DNA of 64,000 nt from the NCBI GenBank assembly GCA_003342895.1, contig PTFA01000278.1:389454-453453 (forward strand), in the 5' to 3' direction. The notes beneath the pieces were generated by a model, which was not told the origin of the DNA, did not search any database, and was given only the letters and a program-made list of their open reading frames with translations. Position numbers and translations under genes: made by a program. This DNA is from Casuarius casuarius. Lineage: Eukaryota; Chordata; Aves; Casuariiformes; Casuariidae. Shown here piece after piece: positions 54,617 through 64,000 of this stretch. Position 1 is the stretch's first letter; every line of letters starts with the position of its first letter.

Positions 54617-57600
54617 CTGAAAGAAATAATATAAAATAATCAATGAAACCAAAACAAAGCAATTCCAGTATAAAAAAAATGAGGAAGAATGCAAGGTTCT
54701 AGAAGTAAAGTTCAAAGGCAAATATCTTTATTTTTCTTCCGATTATAGAGAAATTGTCTCAGGGGTGACTTCTCAGTGGGGTGATGACATTTTCTATTTA
54801 TTAAATCAGAGTTAAGTTAGACCTTTGTATAAAGATAATCACAATCACAAGTTTCTTAGCTCAGGGACAAGAAAACTGCCAATTCTGGTAAAGTATTAGC
54901 CTAGATATATACCAGCTATATACCCCACAGCTACTTTATCCAGTATGGCATCTCAGAGATGCAGCGTAGCCATGCTGTGACCTGCTCTGGAGAGACACAG
55001 GGCAGACCCAGCAGCTCCCACTAAAGCGCTTAGTAGAAAATCGGGCACAGCAGCATTCAGAGAGCATATGCCAGAACGTGAATGACACTGTTGGAAATGT
55101 TGTCCATTCTCATCGAGCAACTGGCTTGGTTTTGGTTTCGATAGTGGACATCTGGGAACAAACCAGAGCTAGCAAAGAGGTGAAATTCAGCAGAACTTTT
55201 GCTTCATTTAAGAACAGAAAACCANGTTACCCAAAGGAAGCAGAGCCCTAGTCATATCAATATGCAGCACAGAAAAAGAATATAGTACACTGCTGGCAAG
55301 CAAGGCTTTAAAATTTATTGGCTTCTTTCTATGCTCGTTTCTGTGTGTCTGCACTCTGGCCAATTCAGCAACATTACTAAGGGATCCATTTGTGAATGNG
55401 TATTGCATATTCTGGATGAAGCCGACACAACTACAAACAGAAGCAGGCTCTACCCAGACACATATTAGAACTACCACATAATTATAACAGATTCTTAATG
55501 TAGTCTGAAAGATCAGTGTTCATTAATTTTAATATTGCTCCAGCATTGTTTTCAAGAATTTAATTGACATTCTAGACATCATGGAACACAGCACACAAGA
55601 AACACTTCCAAAGAAACTTTATGAAAGCTAATATTTTATTTTAATGATATGCAGAGTGGAAACAACACATTTTAAAATCTGAAATCAATTATAGCTCTGA
55701 GAAGCTATAGAAAAAGATTTTAACTCTCTCAAATCTTCCTGTAATCCACACTCAGAAGATATATCTAAGGAGAACAGTTCACAAACATGACAAGTTCTCC
55801 CCTTTCACATGGGAGAAGTGCAATGATTAGCCAAAACTCATATTGAAAGCTTAATATCTGTCTAATTTCTGGCAGACAGTAAATAGTGTCTGTCTCCTGG
55901 TTCATTCAAGCACTAGTCTAATCAACCTTTACTGCAAATTAATGCATCAAAACAGATAAGAAGTGGAATATTACTTANGTGCCATATATANACTTTAAAT
56001 NACACAATCCTACATAGCCATTTCNAGCCTTNNGTCTAACCTGGTAAAATGCCAGTAAGAATAGAATAGACAAATATTTGCTTAAGCAGGTATAGGAAAC
56101 ATAACTACTAAGCTACAGAACCACTCTGATATTCCTTCTTTGATTATTCCATGCAAAGCGCAGCAAATGCCACAAGACAGACAGATAATTTTCCCATGCT
56201 GTTGTGGGACATATAACAAGGGTTACTGTCTGCAACGTGTATGAAGTAATCCTTCCTCTCTACCCAGCACTGGTTATGGTTCAAGAGGAGTGTTACATTC
56301 AATTTTGGAAACTTATTTCAAGAAAGATGAGGACGAATTAGGGAAAGAACGAGAATGACCAGCAGTCTAGAAATCAGGACATATACAAAAACTTGAGAGG
56401 GTAGACTAAAAACAGTTTTGGCTGTTTGAAGTAGAACATAGGAACTGTTTCAAATTGATTGAAGATTTGTCCTCTATGCCAATTGTAGACAGGACCAGAA
56501 AGAAATGCTTCAAGTGGAAAATCAGGTAAATCTTTTTAATAGTAAGGATAGCAAAGTATTGAAAACAGATNTTCTGTGAAGGTTTTAGGATCACCATCCC
56601 TGGAAGTCCTCAAGAGTAGGCCATATAGGACCTGTAAGGCCTGACACAGAAACAACTTGGTGCAGAAAAAGAACCAGCTGAGCCCTTAAGGTCCCCTCTA
56701 ACCCTACACGCATTCTACGAACGAGGTTACTCTCCTGGTTATTCATGGTCTCTCCAAAGAGAGATAAAAACTGAGCCCCACTTTCCTGCACCCTGAGCAG
56801 GTACATTTATATGAGCTACCAGGTTTTTTTTTTTTTAAAAAAAAGACCATTTCTCCTTTTGTGCAGAGCCCTATCTAATAGTAGCTACAACCTTCAGCCC
56901 ATCACTATCTGCCTGAGAGCTTTCAAAAGGGATATTGAAAGATCTAGCACCTCTGACTCCTCCTTTTCACATGTTTGTAATGAGTTTTTTGCCTGCTAGG
57001 GCCCTTTTCTTCACCTCTCTCAACAGGCCTAATGCATCAGTTCTTTCTANTTTGAAACNTGGTCCACNATTCTCATCATCTGCTCTACAGACNTCCTGCA
57101 CCTTGCGTCTGTGAAAGCTTTACCAGCACAGACTTTGTTGTGGATTTGGCAAGTGCTACACACTGAAAAGAGTATTACTTATGAGGCATGTCTTCCCAAC
57201 GTTTGGGCGGTACAAGAGTCTGCAGGGATTGCACTGTGTCATGANCCTGCTGCTGTACCTTGACTACTTCGGCTTTTACGGGAAATCTTTTAGTGTACAT
57301 TTTACCCGCGTCTTTTTTTTTCCCACTTCATTCATCCCATGAACTGTACATGGCCAGGTCTTCAATACGTGTTAAATATCCGTGAAGTCACACTGATATA
57401 CCAGTTTGGGATCTGTCTGAGACTCTACAGCGTCAGGCATACTTTCCAAGCAGATCTGTTATTTTTAGCTTNGTACTGTATATAAAACCAAGATATAATG
57501 CCTCACTACCACAGATATAGGGGTCACATTTTGCCATTAAAAACTCTATTCCAAGACAGTGTGTGGAATGTATGAAAGAAAAGACTCATTACAAGATAAT

Positions 57601-59725
57601 GACACGAGCTACTAAATCAATGGAATTACAGAAACAAAACATAAATAATGTAATTATAAGTAGTGCTAAAATTTGTATCAGCCCTGTCAGTCANATGCCA
57701 TCTACTCTCTCCCAGGCTTCTAAGAGAATGTGAGCTCAAAGCAACTTTTGAGGCAGCACACAGGTTTTGATGAAGTATGTTATTTACAAATGAAAACATA
57801 AAACAGATCTTGATACTGCTAGAAATGTTTCCCCNGTGACGGAGTGAAGGTTAGAGCAAAGAAAGTGCATTTACATTATTATTATTTTAGAAAGCATGCC
57901 TTAGAATTGGGTATCTGCTGGCTGCTTACAGAATCCATCTGCGGTTTCACTGTCTTATTCCTTCAGATCCCTGAATCAAAACAATATAGTTTCACAACTT
58001 GCTGTTCTGAAGATTTTCCAGAACATAAGAAAATCAAGCTGGTTTGATTAATTAATCAACATTTGCTCTTTAACTAAGACTTGACTGTATTGCAGATGAT
58101 AGAAACAAAACAAGAAGTTTTGAAAATAGAATCTGCAGGATCANATTTTAGTAAGCATGACAAAATTATTTAATGACAAAAATAATCCAGAAGGATGCTA
58201 ACAAACATACCCTTCAAGATAACACGGGTAAATATTATTCCTATTTTAGAGAAGATAAGCTGAGTTGCCATGAGAATTACCGTGGTCTAATGATTGTGGC
58301 CACAGTCGTCAGTAATAAGTCACACCAATGGTTTATTTAGGTTACATATTTGCTTCCACTGAAGTAAAAAATCCACTTGAATAGCAGTGAGCCAGGCCTT
58401 TNTTCATCTGTAGCAATACTTTAAAAACATTTACTCAAATCTATGTAGTGAACAACTATATAATTGATCTCTCTGACTCTCTCTCCTAAGCGCTCCTTGT
58501 GCTTCTGTCAAGATCCTATGACCTACTTAGGGCAAAGACTTTGTCTCTGTGAAGCGTTCAGTGTATTTTTGATGTTGCTTTCAGAATAAATATTATATGG
58601 CCAATACACCTGCATTCATAATTAAACNTTCATGCAACATTAATACAGTCATTTATTACTAATCTTATTAATGAAATATTAACACTGGTCCCAGAACTAA
58701 GAGTCTGCCTCCAAAATGGACTTGTTCTGAGTTCTGAGCAAGTCATCTAGTATTTCTNTCATTAATTTCTCCTTGCATTAAATCAGATTATTCACATTTG
58801 TATCTTCTTTCCTGCCCAAATTGAGAAACCCTTTTCATCAGATGACANGATCTGAGCGAGGNGNAGCCNAGCTGAGCACGCAGCAGCTGGCAAGACATGT
58901 GGGTCTAGGAAGACCCCCTCAGNGAAGAGGGCCCNACAGGGNAGCACTCCTCNATGCCGCAGCCTCTCCTCTGCTCCNTATCTGATCTGCAGGTCGGCTC
59001 ACAGCGATACAATCGACAAGGGACTCACAGCCCTGTCTCAGAGAGCCTCNGGCACANGGAGTGGCCNGACATGGCAAGACATGAAGGGCAGGGAGGCATG
59101 CCTGGGGGTGCATCCAGGAGCCAGCTGTGTTTGTCTCATACTCCACACGTGAGGACTGGTGGGGCTGTTTTACTTATTGCACACAGCTGCAACGTCTGCC
59201 TAGATACTAGCCCNGATTCTGCAATTTAATGCATGAAGCCAGATTGCTACTTCTGTGCAGCCTCGCTGATTTTTGTGACCTGCAGTTCATGATTAAATAT
59301 CTCCATGTCATGGCTCTAAGCCTGTAAGGTGCAGTAGGCTTAAATGCACCATTAGGACCTATNGGAAAGATCAGAAATCCAGAGCCTTATGTGTATGGCC
59401 CTCTCCTCACTTNCTTAAGCCATGTGGCCCTATATACTCAATGAAGCAGCACCCCACCAGACGGGGGAAACAGAACTACATTAAAGTCCCTAATGAACTC
59501 CTTAGGTGCGTATTTACTAAGAGAGTTAGGGAGTCCAGTGTCCCATTCCTGCTCTCCCTGGAAAACTCATGTGCTCCCAGCACAGCAATGTAAGACTCTC
59601 CCCACCTTTCATATACCNCTCATCAGATGTGGGAGCTGGGGCACATGCGGCTCCCCAGATCCAAAATATATTGAATATTGCAGAATGTCCGACATCAATG
59701 ATAATTTCCTCAGAAAGAAACTTAC
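54617..59725 (-). other. TRPM6: TRPM6 intron
   Basis: A 5.1-kb intron, minus-strand donor at plus 59724-59725 (gtaagt), acceptor at plus 54617-54618 (ttctttcag). It contains a CR1 relic at 56281-56725. The segment 58840-59220 is GC-richer and rich in Ns, so low sequence quality. No gene is recognised. Confidence 0.85.
56281..56725 (+). mobile_element. CR1 LINE 3' fragment
   Basis: Diverged CR1 3' end: an early part with ggaaacttatttcaagaaag and aaaacttgagagggtagact, a middle with tttcaaattgattgaaga, and a close with ccctggaagtcctcaagagt, the ggcctgacacagaaacaact stretch and ttaaggtcccctctaaccct before a 'cattctacgaa' tail. This matches the CR1 order of '...ccctggagg...ttcaag...gaggtcccttccaaccct...attctatga'. 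Inserted in antisense to TRPM6. Confidence 0.65.
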
Positions 59726-59777
59726 TTCTTGTCTTCAGGTTTAATCACAGATGGATCAGTAAGGTTTTCCCCAACAC
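59726..59777 (-). CDS. TRPM6: TRPM6 coding exon: alpha-kinase catalytic segment
   Basis: A short minus-strand exon of 52 bases. It opens with GT, completing a split Gly codon, then V-G-E-N-L-T-D-P-S-V-I-K-P-E-D-K and two bases of the next Lys codon. N-L-T-D-P-S is the segment with the Asp that helps bind metal/ATP in TRPM6/7 kinases (Asp1775 in TRPM7 numbering, from memory). I-K-P-E is the TRPM6 form (TRPM7 has I-K-A-E). Acceptor ttttattgtag, donor gtaagt. Confidence 0.93.
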
Positions 59778-61787
59778 CTACAATAAAATCAATAGTGTAT
59801 GTTATAAGAGATAGTAGTAACACTCTCACAACATGGTGCTTAAAAATACGTGATTATCCACTTTCTTTGTAGATCATAAAAATGTCACAGTTAGAGTGGT
59901 CATGAGCTAAAAAGTACATGATAAGACTACAAAAAACTGTTAACTACAGGCAAATATTTAGAGTTCTCCTTATGGTCCTGACTTCAGCTACTTTGTGGTT
60001 TATTTCCATGTAGACTGAAGGCTTATGCAAATAATTGTAACCACTAAAAATTATGCNGAAGCTGAAATAACTAAGCAAAATGTAACCAAGACTAACACTT
60101 TTATTTAGGTTGGAATAAAGGTATTAATCAGGTGTAAATTCCTACTGATTTCAATGGATCTACTCCAGATACAGGTTCTCCTCAAGGTACGAAGCATGAG
60201 ACATAACTCATTATTCAGCCATGTTATGAGCAAATGCTTGGATCTGTTATCCTTTTCTCTTCTGAGTGGTCACAGAAGGGAATTAAATATGCATTTGCAG
60301 TGAATGCTTATACATATTTTGCAGTTCTCCTCAAACTGATGGCATACTTCCATTTTACCAGAAAGCTCTTTCCTTTTATCTGGGGAAATGATTGTTTTTC
60401 AACTAAAGAATGAAGTCTATGAGCGTATGATATGCAATTATTTTTATTTCCATAGGCCACTGATGATGAGTTTATGCTCTGCAACAAACACCAGTAAAGA
60501 TTGTGGAAATAGCATTTTGTAACTGAAATACCCCCAAATCCNCTCCTTTCAATAAGGGCCATTTCAGTTGAGGTAAATTAGACAAAATATAGTGTATGTG
60601 TATGAGATGGTTACAGTATAATATAACTTTTGTTTGATAGAGATAAGTCCTATTAAAACTCCAAGAGAAGCAGCTTTAGACTTTTCCTAAACTCCAGATT
60701 AGAGAACAAGGGGTCTACTACAAGATAAATGTGAGACCAAAACTAGAGCAGATGCAAAAGAAGTAAAGAAGTCTGCAAAGATTTTAGTCCATTTCCTTGT
60801 TTGAGATGAAAACTGAAGCTCCAGTCTTGATGCGATTTACACAGATGTTTAACTTTTCCATATTTGAGCCAACACAGTTGGTCTGGAACTGTCGGGAGTT
60901 GTATAATAAACCCAAGCAAATTTAAGACAAATTCCAGTAAGCTATNGTGAAGACACACTTACTCTTTCTGCATTTTTTTAATGTGCAGCTACAACCAAAT
61001 GAAGGCAAGGATAGAATTATAGGTTTATTTTGCATAATAAGCATGTCTTTTTGTAATTCACAGCTTCTGAATGCTGTAAAATGTAAATATGTTAAGTCTC
61101 TGTCTACCCATACACATTTCCCTTGACAGAAATGACAAACAATGGTGTTTATACTGTTTGATGGGTGCTGTTCNTCTTCTGAACATTGTCAACTGTTTTA
61201 TCTCTTTAAAATATGCCATGTTCCCACTTACACATGTACTGTAAAGAGATCACATGCTCTTTGAAGGAGCCACCAGACTTTGTGAATAGTATTCAGGCTT
61301 GCAGCTTATGTAAACTGCTTACNGATTTATTAATAAGAAAAATAAAAAATACAGATAATAGTTCTCAGTATTCTGACAGATANACACACACACATACACG
61401 CAGTTGTGCATATATAATATACAGGGGTACACTTGAATCTATGTATTACCTATATATCTTAATAAATATAAAAANACTTTAAAACTGTGGAGTGGTTTTT
61501 TTGGAGCTGGTTGAAATGTTCCTGCACGCTTTAACTGCCTGCTGCTTGTCCGTACTGCCTAGATGTATTTGACGCTACATTATTTTCCCGTTATACCTAC
61601 AAAAATCCAGCGCGGCTCTGTGGATGCTCATTTACCAATGCCACACGAAAGATACCCAGAGGTTGCTTGAGCTTTGCCACTATGCAAATGGGAAGAGAAT
61701 TTGGCTCATTCCTCCGTATTAAATTCTCTTTTGATAGAAGTGCTTTCTTTGGGTTTCATGATAAAGCTGTTCCATGCCAGCACTTAC
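59778..61787 (-). other. TRPM6: TRPM6 intron
   Basis: A 2.0-kb intron; minus-strand donor gtaagt at plus 61782-61787, acceptor at plus 59778-59779. It contains a CA/TA simple repeat at 61382-61424 and a small dispersed-repeat-like motif near 60123-60180 (aattcctactgatttcaatgg). No gene seen. Confidence 0.88.
61382..61424 (+). repeat. CA-rich simple repeat
   Basis: Imperfect (CA)n followed by a TA-rich stretch, within a TRPM6 intron. Confidence 0.85.
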
Positions 61788-61993
61788 CTTGCAAATCCAG
61801 GACAAGGAGCTCCCCANGGGTATACACATAGGTCCAATGGGAGAAGGCCAGCATCAACTCTTCCAGCAAGCTGCTGGGAGAGATCTCATCTCCGTTGTTG
61901 TTGTTGTATTTCCGAAACTCGCCAGTCATGTACTTCTCAATGGTCAGCCACTGGTTGACTGAATGGCAGTAGATGAGGAAAACTTCCAGGAAC
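61788..61993 (-). CDS. TRPM6: TRPM6 coding exon: alpha-kinase domain core
   Basis: Minus-strand exon of TRPM6, an apical epithelial Mg2+-permeable TRP channel fused to an alpha-kinase. The first base completes a split codon (Arg expected), then [55 protein letters not shown], then [13 protein letters not shown] and the first base of Gly. V-L-D-L-Q-G holds the catalytic Asp and Gln (Asp1765, Gln1767 in TRPM7); the His of F-S-H-W is the fourth zinc ligand (His1751). Length is 206 bases: 1 + 68 codons + 1. One N at 61817 hides a residue (Arg expected). Acceptor tttatctacag, donor gtaagt. The next upstream exon is not in the window. Confidence 0.95.
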
Positions 61994-64000
61994 CTGTAGA
62001 TAAAAATGCTGTCTATCAGGAGCTGGCACGGTAACAAACATCTTCACAGTCAGAGCACAGCATGATGCAAAGCAAATATACCAGAAAGGANGGCATGTCT
62101 TCCCTGGCTGGAGCACTTTCAACAGCAGGAGGTAACAAATGGTAGACATCAGAAAGGCCTTCTGGGTTTGATAACACTCAGAACAAAGCACTTCCTCAGA
62201 AGGTATAGTTTATGGACAAACAACATAGTCTGATTTACTCCAGCCAACCTATAAACTGCCTATATAAATTCTCTTATGTTAATTGAATAAAAAGCAATTC
62301 TTGCTCAAGGGCTAAGGAANAGCATCACCAAGAAGTTTATTTTGCCATCAGATCCACCTATAAAGACAAAGTTCAGAGCTACTTACCTTCCTCTTAAAAG
62401 GCTGATAATATTATTTTGGCAAATGGAAGCAGTTATATAAACTATTCACTATCCATGATAATTGACTCAAACCATTATATACAGAGGTGAAACTCCACAA
62501 AACTCAGTGGAATCACTAGAAAGGTCATGTGAAAGAGTAGCCAGTGACTAAGTTCCCTGTCAGATGTCTCCCTTTTTGCCATCTTCTGCAGAGGGAAGGA
62601 ATCAAACTTCTGTTTGTAGTGCTATAATGGGAAACTCTACTGTGCTCCTACCTCGGAAATTACGGCTTCCATTCAAATGGGAGGAGGGGAGAAGCAAGGC
62701 TTCTTGGAAACGAATACCTCAAAAACATCCATTAAAACACATCTCACTGTATCCCAAAATTTTCAGTACTAATACTGAAGACAGAAATTTCTCTTAAAGA
62801 AGAGCACAGCCAACTAAAGTGAATATCTTTAAACAATTGCTTAAGGAGGAGGAGAAATAAGGAATCCTGGCTTCCAGTGGATTATTGTCCTAAAACCATT
62901 ATTCTCCCACCCCTTCTCACCTCCTGTGACATCCCTACCAGGCAATGCGTGCTGCGCCTTAAGCACATATCAGTTGGCCATTCACTGAGCAGGCACTGAT
63001 CAGCCAACCAATTGCTACCAAAGAAAATGCATAACAGCTCAGTTCATCTTGCTTTTTCCCAAATAGTGACTTGAAATTGTGTGTCTCTCTTTCTTCACTA
63101 TTTCACTGTCAAATCCATGCCCACTAAGACAAGGGAAAGTATGTTATCAAAGTGGGATTGTGCCACTTCAGTAGAGCAGATTTAAAAAGAGGCAATTCTA
63201 GAGACAGCTTATGGGAACGGGAGAGAAAAAGGTAACCAGAAGGAAAAGTCTCTACTGATACAGGTAAGAAATACATGTCATAGCACTTTTTAAGCCAGAT
63301 GTCCTTATCTCCCCTAAAGATGTGACTAAGCTCTCANAATGCGAAAAGCCATTTTACTCTGCTGAAATTTTCAAGTCTTTTATGAACTGAAGGCCCAATG
63401 TTTCTTGTCATGGTCTGTAAAGTCCCTTGTAAAAGAAACAGTAAAACTTTATTGTAAGTACTCAATACCCAAATTATGATCTGTTTTACCAAATGAATAC
63501 AGACATGTATGGAAACATTCAAAATATGGTGATATAAGAGATGCTTTAGAAATAGACTGTGTGCAGGGCAAAGGTTTGCTTTTCAAAATGTACATATTTC
63601 AGTTTAATCAGCTCCTAATCAAAAGCTTTAGCATTATTCAAATAATATGAAAGACATGGATATTTTCCCTCACTATTATAAACATATCTGTACACATATA
63701 TGTGTGTATATATATATACGATTGAAATGCACTTAAAAGGTATTAACAGTCTGCTTTGGCTAATGCCAACCCTCTAAATACATAAAATTTCCCCACCCAC
63801 TGCCTCAGATATCTTCCCTTCTTCAGCCACATGCTCAAATATTATCTACCAGATAATTCCTCCTGTAAAAACACTGGCATCAGAAAACAGACTTCGAGAA
63901 ACAGGCAGTAAACCTTATTTTTTGTAAGTCTCTTGCTGAAAACTTCTTTTCATTAACAGACTCTTGCTTAAACCACTGCCATTACTGTCATCTTCCATCC
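61994..64000 (-). other. TRPM6: TRPM6 intron (continues beyond window)
   Basis: Sequence upstream of the kinase exon on the minus strand. I looked for the preceding alpha-kinase exon (the L-R-E-I-Q-Q-Q-R-A-A-Q-K-L region) and did not find it, so the intron runs past 64000. It contains a short TA/TG repeat at 63687-63719. Confidence 0.75.
63687..63719 (+). repeat. TA/TG simple repeat
   Basis: Alternating purine-pyrimidine stretch (acatatatgtgtgtatatat and continuation) in a TRPM6 intron. Confidence 0.85.

Noticed and set aside
58840..59220. GC-rich N-rich segment as a possible exon or CpG island
   Set aside because: Many ambiguous bases and no coding match; more likely poor sequence within a TRPM6 intron.
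53412..61993. Assignment to TRPM7 instead of TRPM6
   Set aside because: The kinase is similar in both, but I-K-P-E, R-N-F-I-A-K-H and the neighbouring RORB gene all favour TRPM6.

Overview
The window is vertebrate nuclear DNA, almost certainly from a sauropsid and most likely an archosaur (bird or crocodilian). The evidence is spliced exons with standard gt/ag junctions, AT-rich introns, CR1-type LINE 3' ends, an eroded MIR-like SINE, and short dispersed inverted repeats of a kind common in bird, crocodile and turtle DNA. The short introns and sparse repeats favour a compact bird-like genome. The scattered single Ns and one 111-base gap mark it as a draft assembly.

Layout: (1) 1-18665 (+) holds the last six coding exons of RORB, the nuclear receptor ROR-beta. 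They encode the end of the hinge and the whole ligand-binding domain; the DNA-binding domain exons lie upstream of the window. (2) 18666 to about 28.7 kb is AT-rich 3'UTR or downstream sequence, with two good poly(A) candidates, TA microsatellites, a MIR-like relic and an 18-bp hairpin. (3) About 28.7-42.9 kb is intergenic, with a few old interspersed repeats and no recognisable gene. (4) About 42.9-48.3 kb is a tandem repeat array. Its roughly 40-bp monomer contains two direct AGGTCA-type nuclear-receptor half-sites four bases apart (a DR4). The edges are degenerate, a composite CR1 insertion interrupts it, and an assembly gap lies inside it. (5) About 48.3-53.4 kb is the likely TRPM6 3'UTR and flank. 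(6) 53412-64000 (-) holds the last four coding exons of TRPM6, covering the C-terminal half of the alpha-kinase domain, its zinc-binding motif and the tail.

RORB and TRPM6 are convergent neighbours here, the same order as on human chromosome 9q21. The DR4 array lies between their 3' ends. The most notable observations are the array itself, which is dense in sites for the protein class that RORB belongs to, and the TRPM6 C-terminus, which ends in Asp-Thr-Arg-Leu, a class I PDZ ligand identical to the last four residues of CFTR.
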